Shown here: piece by piece, positions 1 to 8,730 of the stretch | How the letters are laid out: each line of letters begins with the position of its first letter | Position numbering within the stretch: the first letter of the stretch is position 1 | NCBI GenBank assembly: GCA_036563615.1 | Contig: DATCMB010000006.1 | Span: 690,149-754,148 of the forward strand | DNA: 64,000 bases | Direction of reading: 5' to 3' | DNA from: Candidatus Binatia bacterium | GTDB taxonomy: Bacteria > Desulfobacterota > Binatia > UBA12015 | Translations under genes and position numbers: made by a program | Notes under the pieces: generated by a model | The model's database searches: none | The model's input: the letters and a program-made list of their open reading frames with translations, nothing else | What the model was told of the DNA's origin: nothing

Positions 1-1
1 G

Positions 2-2362
2 ATGACCGAGGAGCTCGATAAGGTCTACGGCGTCAATCACAGCCAGATCGACTCCATCGGTCACCGCACGACGCGCTCGCTGCGCGTCGCGGCCGGCGGC
101 ACGATGCGCTCCGAGCCCGTCATGATCGGGCCGCCGAAGACCGAGGAGCAGGCCGCCGAGATCCGCCACATCGTCCACAACACCGAGAGCATCTACGGCA
201 TTCTCGTCTCGCTCGACGACAAGGCCGCGCTGCTCAAGGCGAACTTCATCGAGGGCCGGCTCGACTACCGGCGGATCTTCGACGAGATCAACGAGCGCGT
301 CATCACGCCGTTCGAGAAGGGCTGGGTCGGCGCCACTTTCAACAACAAGGACGACGCCGGCGTGTTTCCGCCCGCGATCGTCGAGACGGTGTTCGCGGGC
401 ACCCCGGCCGAGGGCAAGCTCCAGCCGGGCGACAAGGTCGTCGACGTCGACGGCAAGAAGATCGAGAACCGCTTCCAGTTCGCAGAGGCGATCGCCGCGC
501 ACGAGCCCGGCGAGACCGCGAAGGTCACCTTCGAGCGCAACGGCCAGACGCAGACCGTCGACATCAGCGTCCCCGAGAGCGACATCATCGTCTCGGTCGC
601 GGGCGAGCCGCGTCTCTACGGCTGGGTCTACCACTACGCCGACGAGGCGAAGTGGATCTTCCTGATCACGACGGTCCTGACGTGGATCCTGCTCTACCTC
701 TACTTCCACGACTGGCGCGGTGCGCTGCGTCCGACCATCACCGGCGTGATCTCGGCGATCTGGGGTCTCGGCTTCATCAACCTCGTCGGCTTGCCGTTCG
801 ACCCGCTCACGCTCGTCATCCCGTTCTTCATCACCGCGCGCGCGATCTCGCACTCCGTGCAGATGCACGACCGCTACTACGAGGAGTACGAGAAGTGCGG
901 TTGGGACAAGGAGAAGGCGATCGTCGGCGCGTTCGCGGAGCTCTTCGTGCCGACGCTGTCGGGCATCATCACCGACGCGATCGGCATCCTCGCGATCCTG
1001 CTGGTGCCGATCCTGATGCTGCAGAAGCTCGCCATCTCGGCGTGCTTCTGGATCCTGGCGATCACGGTCAGCGAGCTGCTGCTGAACCCGATCGTGTACC
1101 ACTACCTCGCGCCGCCCGATAAGGAGACGGTCCTGCAGCGCGAGCGCGGCTGGTTCCGCAACCTGATCGTGTCGTTCGTCAACGGCCTGCTCACCAAGAA
1201 CGGCCGGCGGGCGACGGTCGTGGGGTGGGCCATCGTCGCCGTGCTCTCGGCCTACTTCATCAAGGACATCCAGATCGGCGATCCGACGGCGGCGTCACCG
1301 CTGCTGTGGCTCGACTCGCCGTACAACGTCTCGCACACCAACATTCAGCAGAAGTTCGGTGGCGTCGAGCCGCTGATCATCGTCGCGGAGGGCTACGACA
1401 AGGACGCGATGAAGGACCCCGACGTCCTGCGCACGATGGAGAAGTTCCAGCGCTACCTCGAGCGCGATCCGGACGTCGGCTACAGCTTCTCGCTCGCCGA
1501 CATCCTGCGAGCCGTGAACATGGTGTTCCACGAGCTCGAGCCCAAGTGGGGCGTGATCCCCAACGACTGGATCGACGTCGGCGGCCTGTTCTTCGTCTTC
1601 TTCTCCGGCTCGCCGCCGAGCGAGACCGCGAAGTACGTGACGACGGACTACGCGACCGCCCACGTCACGTTCTACGCGAAGAACCACAAGGGCGACAACA
1701 TCCGCCGCATCATCAAGCGGGCGCGCGAGTTCATCGAGCAGAACCCGATGGAGAAGGCGCAGTTCCGCCTCGCGGGTGGTCTGATCGGCGTGCTCGCCGC
1801 GGGCAACGAGGAGATCCTGAAGAACGACCTCCTGATGAACGCGCTCGGCTTCCTCACGATGTACGTGACGGTGCTGTTCACGTACCGCTCGTGGGCGGCG
1901 GGCCTGTACCTGCTCGCGCCGCTCGCGCTCGCCAATTTGATGATGAACGCCTACCTGAGCACGGCGGGCATCGGCATCAACATCTCGACGCTGCCGGTGG
2001 TCACCGTCGGCATGGGCTTCGGCATCGACTACGGCATGTACATCCTGAGCCGAACCATCGAGGAGTATACGAAGAGCGGCGACCTCGACTTCGCGGTGCG
2101 CGAGTCGCTCAGCACCTCGGGCAAGGCCGTGACCTTCACCGCGGTGACCATGGTTCTCGCGACGCTGGTCTGGTACTTCTCCGAGATCCGCTTCGACGCC
2201 GAGATGGGCGTGCTCCTCGCGCTCTGGATGGCGGTCAGCTTCGTCGCGTCGATGACGCTGCTGCCGGTGCTGCTCGTCGGCCTGCGGCCGCGCTTCATCC
2301 TGCGCGAGCGTGCGGACGTCGCGGCTGCGTCGGCGACGACCACGCGCGGCGCCGTGAGCTGA
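2..2362 (+). CDS. MMPL/RND-superfamily transporter with inserted PDZ domain (5'-partial)
   Basis: This is an inner-membrane RND pump of the MMPL/HpnN type, probably moving lipids or hydrophobic compounds by proton exchange. The reading frame is already open at the window edge and TM1 is missing, so the ATG at position 2 is probably internal and the gene starts outside. Residues 1-105 are periplasmic loop. Residues about 105-200 look like a PDZ domain (V-F-A-G-T-P-A-E-G, then L-Q-P-G-D-K-V-V-D-V-D-G). Hydrophobic helices resume near residue 217, a second half begins at about 402, and the GMGFGIDYGMYI stretch near 670 is the conserved TM segment with the proton-relay Asp. The C-terminus ends in a short Ala/Thr tail. 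A PDZ domain inside the periplasmic loop is uncommon in this family. The family call is firm; the substrate is unknown. The GldA-type ABC cassette starts 49 bases downstream. Confidence 0.85.
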   Translation: MTEELDKVYGVNHSQIDSIGHRTTRSLRVAAGGTMRSEPVMIGPPKTEEQAAEIRHIVHNTESIYGILVSLDDKAALLKANFIEGRLDYRRIFDEINERVITPFEKGWVGATFNNKDDAGVFPPAIVETVFAGTPAEGKLQPGDKVVDVDGKKIENRFQFAEAIAAHEPGETAKVTFERNGQTQTVDISVPESDIIVSVAGEPRLYGWVYHYADEAKWIFLITTVLTWILLYLYFHDWRGALRPTITGVISAIWGLGFINLVGLPFDPLTLVIPFFITARAISHSVQMHDRYYEEYEKCGWDKEKAIVGAFAELFVPTLSGIITDAIGILAILLVPILMLQKLAISACFWILAITVSELLLNPIVYHYLAPPDKETVLQRERGWFRNLIVSFVNGLLTKNGRRATVVGWAIVAVLSAYFIKDIQIGDPTAASPLLWLDSPYNVSHTNIQQKFGGVEPLIIVAEGYDKDAMKDPDVLRTMEKFQRYLERDPDVGYSFSLADILRAVNMVFHELEPKWGVIPNDWIDVGGLFFVFFSGSPPSETAKYVTTDYATAHVTFYAKNHKGDNIRRIIKRAREFIEQNPMEKAQFRLAGGLIGVLAAGNEEILKNDLLMNALGFLTMYVTVLFTYRSWAAGLYLLAPLALANLMMNAYLSTAGIGINISTLPVVTVGMGFGIDYGMYILSRTIEEYTKSGDLDFAVRESLSTSGKAVTFTAVTMVLATLVWYFSEIRFDAEMGVLLALWMAVSFVASMTLLPVLLVGLRPRFILRERADVAAASATTTRGAVS

Positions 2363-2411
2363 GGCACGCGAGCCCCATGCGGGCGCGGCCGCGCCGCGAG
2401 GCCGCGCCCGC

Positions 2412-3392
2412 GTGGACCAGCGCATGATCGAGGTAGAGGGTCTCTCCAAGTCGTACGGCTCGATCCCCGCACTGCGCGAGGTCTCCTTCCGGGTCGCGGC
2501 GGGTGAGATCGTCGGCCTGCTCGGGCCGAACGGATCGGGCAAGACCACGCTGCTGCGCATCCTGACGGGTTTCTTCCCCGCCGATCGCGGACGCGCGCGC
2601 GTCGCCGGCGTCGAGCTGTCGGACGATCCCTTCGAGGTGCGCCGCCGCGTCGGCTACCTGCCCGAGCAGTCGCCGCTCTACCCGGAGGTCAGCGTGCGGC
2701 GCTTCCTGCGCTTCGCGGCCGACGTCAAGCTCGGCGACCCCGAGCGCCGCGACGAGCGCGTCGACGCGGTGATCGCCGAGTGCGGCCTCGAGGGCGTGCA
2801 GAACCGGCGCATCGGTACGCTGTCGAAGGGCTACCGTCAGCGCGTCGGCATCGCGCAGGCCCTGATCGGACGTCCGCAGGTGCTGGTGCTCGACGAGCCG
2901 ACCGCCGGGCTCGACCCGGCGCAGGTGCTCGAGGTGCGCCAGCTCATCGCCTCGCTCGGCGGCGGCACGACCGTGCTGCTCTCGAGCCACGTGCTGGCCG
3001 ACGTCGCGAGCGTCTGCGACCGCGTGCTCATGCTGCATCTCGGACGCCTCGTGCTCGCCGAGCGCATCGACACGCTGCGCCGGCAGGTGCGGAGCTCGGG
3101 CGAGCTCGTGCTGCGCACGCGCGCGAGCGACGAGCAGCTCGCGCGTCTGCTCGCGGCGGTCCCCGAAGCCCAGGAGACGCGGCGCGACCGCACGCCCGAC
3201 GGCTCGGTCCTGCTGCACCTCTTGCACCCGGGACGCGACGGCGACGAGGAGTCGCGGCGCAGCGCCGAGCGCGTCACCGACGCGCTCGCGCGCGCGTGCG
3301 TCGCCGACGGTCTGCCGGTGCTCGAGCTCGGACCGCGCACGCGCACGCTCGAGGATCTGTTCGTCGATCTGCTCGGAGAGCGTCCGCAATGA
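2412..3392 (+). CDS. ABC transporter ATP-binding protein, GldA type
   Basis: Cytoplasmic ATPase of a three-gene ABC exporter. Walker A is GPNGSGKTT near residue 40. The signature-like region is LSKGYRQRVGIAQALIG, Walker B is VLVLDEPTAGLDP, and the switch is SSHVL. The signature reads L-S-K-G-Y rather than LSGGQ, as in GldA and CcmA-like ATPases. A C-terminal regulatory tail of about 100 residues follows the ATPase core. The GTG at 2412 opens the frame and an ATG four codons later (2424) is equally possible. The stop codon overlaps the ATG of the next gene (ATGA at 3389-3392), so it is translationally coupled to its permease. The three-gene set resembles the gliding-associated GldA/F/G transporter, which is widespread in non-gliding bacteria, so gliding is not implied. 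Confidence 0.9.
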   Translation: MDQRMIEVEGLSKSYGSIPALREVSFRVAAGEIVGLLGPNGSGKTTLLRILTGFFPADRGRARVAGVELSDDPFEVRRRVGYLPEQSPLYPEVSVRRFLRFAADVKLGDPERRDERVDAVIAECGLEGVQNRRIGTLSKGYRQRVGIAQALIGRPQVLVLDEPTAGLDPAQVLEVRQLIASLGGGTTVLLSSHVLADVASVCDRVLMLHLGRLVLAERIDTLRRQVRSSGELVLRTRASDEQLARLLAAVPEAQETRRDRTPDGSVLLHLLHPGRDGDEESRRSAERVTDALARACVADGLPVLELGPRTRTLEDLFVDLLGERPQ

Positions 3393-5515
3393 AGAAGCGC
3401 CTGCCGTCGCCGCGCCGCGTGTCGGCGCTGCTGCGCAAGGAGCTGCACGCGACGTTCGCGCAGCCGCTGCTCTACGTGGTCGGCGGCGTCTTCCTGCTGC
3501 TCGCCGGCTACTACTTCTACTCGGACCTCGGCTTCTTCGTCACCTTCGGCTTCGGGCAGAACATCTTCGAGAACTTCTTCCAGCTGCTGTTCGTCGACCT
3601 GCGGCTCGTCCTGCTGCTGACGGTGCCGCTGCTCACGATGCGGCTCTTCGCCGAGGAGCGGAAGCTCGGCACGATCGAGCTGCTCTTCACCTACCCGCTG
3701 TCGGACCTCGAGATCCTGCTCGCGAAGCTGATCGCCTGCACGCTCGCCGCTTGTGCGCTGCTGCTCACCACCGCGGTGAGCCTCGTCTACCTCTACCGGA
3801 TCGAGCCCTTCGCGTTCGGGCCGGTGTTCACCGGCTACCTCGGGCTCGCGCTGCTCGCGGTGTCGTTCGTCGCGTGCGGCACCTTCCTCTCGACGCTCAC
3901 CGACAACCAGGTGGTCGCCGCGATGTCGACGGTCGGCACGCTGCTGCTGCTCTGGATCCTGTCGTGGAACGAGGCCGCGCCGGGGATCGCGTCGCTCGGC
4001 TTCTTCTCGCGGCTCTCGATCTTCAACCACTTCGAGAGCTTCTCGCGCGGCGTGATCGAGACCAAGGACCTGGTCTACTTCGCGTGCCTGGTCGCGTTCG
4101 CCGCGGCGGCGACGCTCGCCTCGCTCGGCTCGCGCGCCTGGCCGCGCTCGCGTCTCGCGCCGACCGTCGTGGGGCTGCTCGGTTTGCTGGTCGCGCTCGG
4201 CATCGTCGACGCGTTCGCCGAGCGGCACAACATGCGCTTCGACCTCACGCCGCAGCAGAAGTACACGCTGTCGCCGCACGCGCGGCGCATCCTCGACAGC
4301 GTGACGCAGCCGATCGAGCTCATCGCCTTCGTGCGCTCGGGCGACCCGCGCAACGCCTCGACCGTCGACCTCCTCGAGCGGATCAGCGAGGTGACGCCGC
4401 TCATCAAGCACCGCGTGGTCGACGTCAACCGAAATCCGGCGCTGGCGCGGCGCTACGGCGTCGACGCGTTCGGCGCGATCGTGATCGCGACCGAGGACCA
4501 GCACCGCGTCGTCGGCCAGGCGCGCGAGCACATGGTGGTGGGCGCGATCCTGCAGCTCACGCGCGGCAAGCGAAAGGTGGTCGGCTTCGTCGGCGGGCAC
4601 GGCGAGATGGATCCGGGCGACCGGGATCGCCAGCGCGGCCTCTCGCTGCTCGCCTCGAGCCTGCGCGACGACGGCTTCGACGTGCGCTCGGTGACGATCG
4701 CCGATGGCGTGCCGGACGACGTCGACGTGCTCGTGGTGGCGGGCGGTGAGAGCCCGTGGTCGGACGCCGAGCTCGCGCGGCTCGACGAGTGGATGGCGCA
4801 GGGCGGACGCTTGCTCGCGCTGCTCGACCCGCGTCAAGCGCCGGAGCTCGCGGCGTGGCTCGCGCAGCGCGGCATCGCCCCCGCGCCGAACGTCGTGCTC
4901 GATCCCGAGAATCGGCTCTACGGCGGCGAGGGCGTGTCGATCGAGGCGGCGCCGCCCGCCGACATCGCGGTGCTCGACGCCGACGGGCTGCCGTCGGCCA
5001 CCGTGATCGCGAGCGAGCTCGGTCAGGGCGTGCTGCTGTCGACCGCGCGCGCGCTCGAGCTGTCGGCGGGCGCGGTGCCGCTGCTGCAGAGCGGCGCGGA
5101 GAGCTGGGCCACGACCGCGATCGAGCGTGCGGAGTCGGGCGACGTCGAGTACGAGGAAGGGCGCGACGTGCCCGGACCGCAGGTCGTCGCCGCGGCGCGC
5201 GAGTGGCAGGTCGCGGGCGACGACGACGAGGCGAGCGTCGCGCGGCTCGTCGTCATCGGCGACGTCGACCTCGCGACCAACCGCTTCATCGAGTTCCTGA
5301 GCAACCGACACGTGCTGCACAATGCGATCACCTGGCTCGTCGGCGAGGAGGCGCTGATCGCGATGCGTCCGGAGCGCAAGCAGTCCGGCCGCGAGCAGCT
5401 CTTCCTGAGCGCCGGACAGGCGCGCACGGCGCTGCTGCTGTCGACCGGCGTGATGCCCGGGCTGAGCCTGCTGGTGGCGCTCGTGCTCTATCTCCGCCGC
5501 AGGACGGGCGCGTGA
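3389..5515 (+). CDS. GldF-GldG fusion: ABC-2 permease with auxiliary domain
   Basis: A 708-residue fusion of two proteins that are separate in most GldFG systems. Residues about 1-285 are an ABC-2 type permease with six predicted helices (LLYVVGGVFLLLAGYYFY, then the conserved RLFAEERKLGTIELLFTYP loop). Residues about 285-680 match the periplasmic GldG-like auxiliary domain: a membrane-anchored start, then D-L-T-P-Q-Q-K-Y-T-L-S, GFVGGHGE and L-L-A-L-L-D-P-R. A final helix (residues about 680-705, LLLSTGVMPGLSLLVALVLYL) anchors the C-terminus. The ATG at 3389 overlaps the ATPase stop, and its own TGA overlaps the next GTG (5512-5515). It forms the membrane part of the exporter powered by the upstream ATPase. 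The substrate cannot be read from sequence. Confidence 0.88.
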   Translation: MKKRLPSPRRVSALLRKELHATFAQPLLYVVGGVFLLLAGYYFYSDLGFFVTFGFGQNIFENFFQLLFVDLRLVLLLTVPLLTMRLFAEERKLGTIELLFTYPLSDLEILLAKLIACTLAACALLLTTAVSLVYLYRIEPFAFGPVFTGYLGLALLAVSFVACGTFLSTLTDNQVVAAMSTVGTLLLLWILSWNEAAPGIASLGFFSRLSIFNHFESFSRGVIETKDLVYFACLVAFAAAATLASLGSRAWPRSRLAPTVVGLLGLLVALGIVDAFAERHNMRFDLTPQQKYTLSPHARRILDSVTQPIELIAFVRSGDPRNASTVDLLERISEVTPLIKHRVVDVNRNPALARRYGVDAFGAIVIATEDQHRVVGQAREHMVVGAILQLTRGKRKVVGFVGGHGEMDPGDRDRQRGLSLLASSLRDDGFDVRSVTIADGVPDDVDVLVVAGGESPWSDAELARLDEWMAQGGRLLALLDPRQAPELAAWLAQRGIAPAPNVVLDPENRLYGGEGVSIEAAPPADIAVLDADGLPSATVIASELGQGVLLSTARALELSAGAVPLLQSGAESWATTAIERAESGDVEYEEGRDVPGPQVVAAAREWQVAGDDDEASVARLVVIGDVDLATNRFIEFLSNRHVLHNAITWLVGEEALIAMRPERKQSGREQLFLSAGQARTALLLSTGVMPGLSLLVALVLYLRRRTGA

Positions 5516-6039
5516 CCTGGAAGGGGAGCTTCTACTGCTGGCTGGTCGCGGCGCTTCTGGCGGTGCTCTACGTCGGCACCGCGCACGAGCCGCCCGCGCA
5601 ACACGAGCTCCCCGGCGTGGCGCCGCACACGCCGGAGCCGAGCGAGCGCGGCTACGAGATCGATCCAGCGTCGCTGCGCTCGGTCGAGCTGCGGCGCGGC
5701 GAGCGCACGGTGGTGCTCGAGCGCGGCGAGCGCTCCTGGAAGGTGATCGAGCCGGCCGACCGCACGATTCCGGGCGGCCTCGTGCAGGCGTTCGTCGACC
5801 AGCTCGTCGACAGCGGCGACGGCGAACGCGTCGCCGAGGACGCCGCCAACCCGGCCTTCGGCTTCGACAACCCGCAGCTCCAGGTCACCGCGACGACCAG
5901 CGACGGCGAGCGCCTGACGCTCGTCGTCGGCGCGCGGACGCCGACCGGCACCGCGGCGTACGCGCGCATCGAGGAGGACGGCGGCGTCGTCCTGGTCGGC
6001 CTGAACCTGCTGTACTACGCGGATCTTCTGCTCGGCTGA
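5512..6039 (+). CDS. DUF4340-like protein, partner of the GldFG-type exporter
   Basis: A 175-residue protein with one N-terminal helix (FYCWLVAALLAVLYV) and a periplasmic region resembling one DUF4340 repeat: S-V-E-L-R-R-G followed by the W-K-V-I-E-P pattern and a D-x-L-V-D stretch. DUF4340 proteins usually sit next to GldG-type auxiliary proteins and are often longer with several repeats; this is a short version. The GTG start overlaps the upstream stop (GTGA), so it is the third coupled gene of the cassette. It probably assembles with the periplasmic part of the transporter; its molecular role is unknown in the family generally. Confidence 0.75.
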   Translation: MTWKGSFYCWLVAALLAVLYVGTAHEPPAQHELPGVAPHTPEPSERGYEIDPASLRSVELRRGERTVVLERGERSWKVIEPADRTIPGGLVQAFVDQLVDSGDGERVAEDAANPAFGFDNPQLQVTATTSDGERLTLVVGARTPTGTAAYARIEEDGGVVLVGLNLLYYADLLLG

Positions 6040-6071
6040 GCGCGGCGGTCGCGCCCGGGGCGTCAATTGAC

Positions 6072-6138
6072 CTCGGCAAGCGCAGCGTAGTAACCGATCT
6101 GCCGAGTACGGAGTCCCCGCCCGGGCAGGTTCTGCCCG
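6072..6138. promoter_or_regulatory. Two inverted repeats upstream of the HMGS/DUF35 gene
   Basis: The 125-base gap before the gene at 6165 holds two perfect 7-bp inverted repeats. CTCGGCA (6072-6078) pairs with TGCCGAG (6100-6106) across 21 bases. CGGGCAG (6122-6128) pairs with CTGCCCG (6132-6138) across 3 bases. A TTGACC hexamer at 6067-6072 could be a -35 box. The second repeat is followed by AAAAA, not T, so it is not a plus-strand terminator. Operator or leader hairpin are possibilities. Seven-bp repeats also arise by chance in DNA this GC-rich. Confidence 0.3.
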
Positions 6139-6164
6139 AAAAAGCTCTGTCTCCACGCTCCCGC

Positions 6165-7583
6165 ATGACGACGATGGGCTCGATTGGCATCTCCGCGCAC
6201 GGCGCCTACGTTCCGAAGGCGCGGCTGCCGCGCGAGCTGATCGCGGGCGAGTGGGGCGGCTTCTCGATGGGCGGCGAGAAGGCGGTCGCGAGCCACGACG
6301 AGGACAGCCTGACGCTCGCCGTCGGCGCGGCGCTGAACTGCTTCGCTGCGGGCGAGGTCCCCGACCTCGACGGCGTGCTGTTCGCCTCGACCACGTCGCC
6401 GTACCGCGAGAAGCAGGTGGCGGCGACGCTCGCCGCGGTGCTCGACTGCCGCGAGGAGATCCGCACGGCCGACGTCACCGACTCGCTGCGCGCCGCGACG
6501 ACGGCGCTGCTCGCCGCGATCGACCAGGTGAAGGCGGGCGCGCGCAAGGTGCTGGTCGCTGCCGGCGACTGCCGCACGCCCGAGCCGGACTCGATGAACG
6601 AGCAGTCGAACGGCGACGGCGGCGCCGCGGTGGTGGTCGGGCGCGACGACGTGCTCGCCGAGATCGTCGAGACCGTGAGCCTGTCCGACGAGTTCCTCGG
6701 CAGCTTCCGCACCGACGAGCAGGCGTACGTCAAGAGCTTTCCCGGCTTCGACCTGAAGCTCGGCTACGGGCGCCAGCTCGCGGCGGTGCTGCAGGCGATC
6801 CTCGCCAAGACCAAGATCGAGCCCGCGGCGCTGTCCTCGGTCGTCATCGCCGGGCCCAACCCGCGCGCGCCGCAAGGCGTCGCGAAAGGCTTCGGCCTCG
6901 ACGCGAAGAAGCAGCTCGCCGACACCCTGTGGGGAACGATCGGCGACGTCGGCTGCGCGCAGCCGCTGCTGCTGCTGTCGGCGACGCTCGAGCAGGCGAA
7001 GCCGGGCGACCAGATCCTCGTCGTCGGCGTCGGCGACGGCGCCGACGCGATCCTGCTGCGCGCGACCGACGGCGTGTCGCGCTTCCGTCCGCAGCGCGGC
7101 GTCGCCGAGCAGATCGAGGTCAAGCGCACGCTTCCGTCGTACGGCAAGTACCTGCGCTTCCGCCGGCTGCTGAAGAAGGACGCGCCGGCGCAGACGCAGT
7201 CGACGCCGGTCGTGCTGTTCCGCGACCGCAAGACGCTGCTGCCGCTCTACGGCGGGCGCTGCAAGGCCTGCGGCACGGTGCAGTACCCGCCGCACCGCGT
7301 CTGCATCGAGTGCTCGGACCGCAGCGGGCTCGAGCCCGTCAAGCTCAAACGGACCGGCAAGGTGTTCACCTTCGTCGTCGACCACGTCGCCGAGTCACCC
7401 GACGGTCCGGTCGTGAGCGCGGTCATCGACCTCGACGGCGGCGGCCGCGTGCTGATGGAGCTCACCGACTGCTCGCCCGACGAGATCGAGATCGACATGC
7501 CCGTGGAGCTCACGTTTCGCCGCTACCACGACGGCTTCGGTATGAAGAACTACTTCTGGAAGGCGCGCCCGCGCGTTCCATAG
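6165..7583 (+). CDS. HMG-CoA-synthase-like (thiolase-fold) protein fused to DUF35 OB-fold
   Basis: A 472-residue two-domain protein. Residues 1-340 have the thiolase-fold HMG-CoA-synthase/KAS-III layout, starting SIGISAHGAYVPKARL. Residues about 345-470 are a DUF35 domain: a zinc ribbon (C-K-A-C and C-I-E-C) then an OB fold. The position of the nucleophilic Cys in archaeal HMG-CoA synthase reads Leu-108 (D-S-L-R-A-A-T), and the catalytic His motif (HxPN-like) reads A-G-P-N at 229-232. Claisen condensation by the usual mechanism is therefore unlikely. DUF35 domains bind acyl-CoA and partner thiolase-like aldolases such as Ltp2-ChsH2 in steroid side-chain degradation. An acyl-CoA dehydrogenase follows 13 bases downstream, so a role in acyl-CoA breakdown is reasonable. 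ATG 6165 or 6174 may be the start. Confidence 0.8.
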   Translation: MTTMGSIGISAHGAYVPKARLPRELIAGEWGGFSMGGEKAVASHDEDSLTLAVGAALNCFAAGEVPDLDGVLFASTTSPYREKQVAATLAAVLDCREEIRTADVTDSLRAATTALLAAIDQVKAGARKVLVAAGDCRTPEPDSMNEQSNGDGGAAVVVGRDDVLAEIVETVSLSDEFLGSFRTDEQAYVKSFPGFDLKLGYGRQLAAVLQAILAKTKIEPAALSSVVIAGPNPRAPQGVAKGFGLDAKKQLADTLWGTIGDVGCAQPLLLLSATLEQAKPGDQILVVGVGDGADAILLRATDGVSRFRPQRGVAEQIEVKRTLPSYGKYLRFRRLLKKDAPAQTQSTPVVLFRDRKTLLPLYGGRCKACGTVQYPPHRVCIECSDRSGLEPVKLKRTGKVFTFVVDHVAESPDGPVVSAVIDLDGGGRVLMELTDCSPDEIEIDMPVELTFRRYHDGFGMKNYFWKARPRVP

Positions 7584-7596
7584 GAGACGTACCCGC

Positions 7597-8730
7597 ATGG
7601 ACTTTGGCTTCAGCGAAGACCAGGAGATGCTCCGCCAGTCGGCGAAGGACTTCCTCGCCAAGGAGTGCCCGATGACGCTCGTCCGCAAGATGATGGACGA
7701 CGAGTCCGGGCACTCGCCGGAGCTGTGGAAGAAGATGGCGGAGCTGGGCTGGCAGGGCCTGATCCTTCCCGAGCAGTACGGCGGCGCGGGGCTCGACTTC
7801 GTCGACCTCGTCGTGGTGCTCGAGGAGATGGGGCGCGTCGTGCTGCCCGGACCGTTCCTGTCGACGGCGGTCTACGCGGGGTTCACGCTGCTCGACGCCG
7901 GCAGCGAGGAGCAGAAGCAGAAGTACCTGCCCCGCATCGCGTCGGGTGACCTGCTCGCCACCGTGGCGCTGCTCGAGCCCTCGGGACGCTGGGACGCGGA
8001 GGGCATCGCCGCGACCGCGACCGCGACCAGCGGCGGCTACCGCCTCGACGGCACGAAGCTCTTCGTCCCCGACGGGCACATCGCCGAGCTGATCATCGTC
8101 GCCGCGCGCAAGCCCGGCACCGCGGGCAAGGACGGCGTGAGCCTCTTCTGCGTCGACGCGAACGCGTCCGGCGTCAAGCGCACGCCGCTCAAGACGATGG
8201 ACCAGACGCGCAAGCTCGCCGAGGTCGTCCTGACGGGCGTCGAGGTCGGCAAGGACGCGCTCGTCGGCAAGGAAGGCGAGGGCTGGAAGACGATCGAGCG
8301 CCTCTCGGACCGCGGCAAGGTCGCGCTCTGCGCCGAGGCGTGCGGCGGCGCCCAGCAGGTGCTCGACATGTCGGTCGCCTACGCCAAGGTGCGCGAGCAG
8401 TTCGGCAAGCCGATCGGCTCGTTCCAGGCGATCCAGCACAAGTGCGCCAACATGATGGTGCAGGTCGAGAGCTCGAAGTCGGCGACGTACTACGCGGCCT
8501 GGGCGGTCGCGAACGACGTGCCGGAGGCGCCGCTCGCGGCGGCGATGGCGAAGGCCTACTGCTCCGACGCCTACCGCACGGTCGCCGGCGAGGGCATCCA
8601 GATCCACGGCGGCATCGGCTTCACCTGGGAGCACGACATGCACATCTACTTCAAGCGTGCGAAGAGCTCCGAGGTGACGTTCGGCGACGCGACGTGGAAT
8701 CGCGAGATCGTCGCGCAGCACATCCTCTGA
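7597..8730 (+). CDS. Acyl-CoA dehydrogenase
   Basis: FAD-dependent dehydrogenase that introduces an alpha-beta double bond into an acyl-CoA; cytoplasmic, passing electrons to ETF. The 377-residue length is typical. The N-terminal helical domain begins MDFGFSEDQEMLRQSAKDFL, the middle beta domain includes G-T-K-L-F-V-P-D-G, and the C-terminal helical domain ends with GIQIHGGIGFTWEHDMHIYF, typical of the family. A TAGGAGAC ribosome-binding site lies 8 bases before the ATG, overlapping the stop of the preceding gene's region. The chain-length or ring substrate cannot be assigned. Placement directly after the HMGS/DUF35 fusion suggests they act in one degradation pathway. Confidence 0.92.
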   Translation: MDFGFSEDQEMLRQSAKDFLAKECPMTLVRKMMDDESGHSPELWKKMAELGWQGLILPEQYGGAGLDFVDLVVVLEEMGRVVLPGPFLSTAVYAGFTLLDAGSEEQKQKYLPRIASGDLLATVALLEPSGRWDAEGIAATATATSGGYRLDGTKLFVPDGHIAELIIVAARKPGTAGKDGVSLFCVDANASGVKRTPLKTMDQTRKLAEVVLTGVEVGKDALVGKEGEGWKTIERLSDRGKVALCAEACGGAQQVLDMSVAYAKVREQFGKPIGSFQAIQHKCANMMVQVESSKSATYYAAWAVANDVPEAPLAAAMAKAYCSDAYRTVAGEGIQIHGGIGFTWEHDMHIYFKRAKSSEVTFGDATWNREIVAQHIL

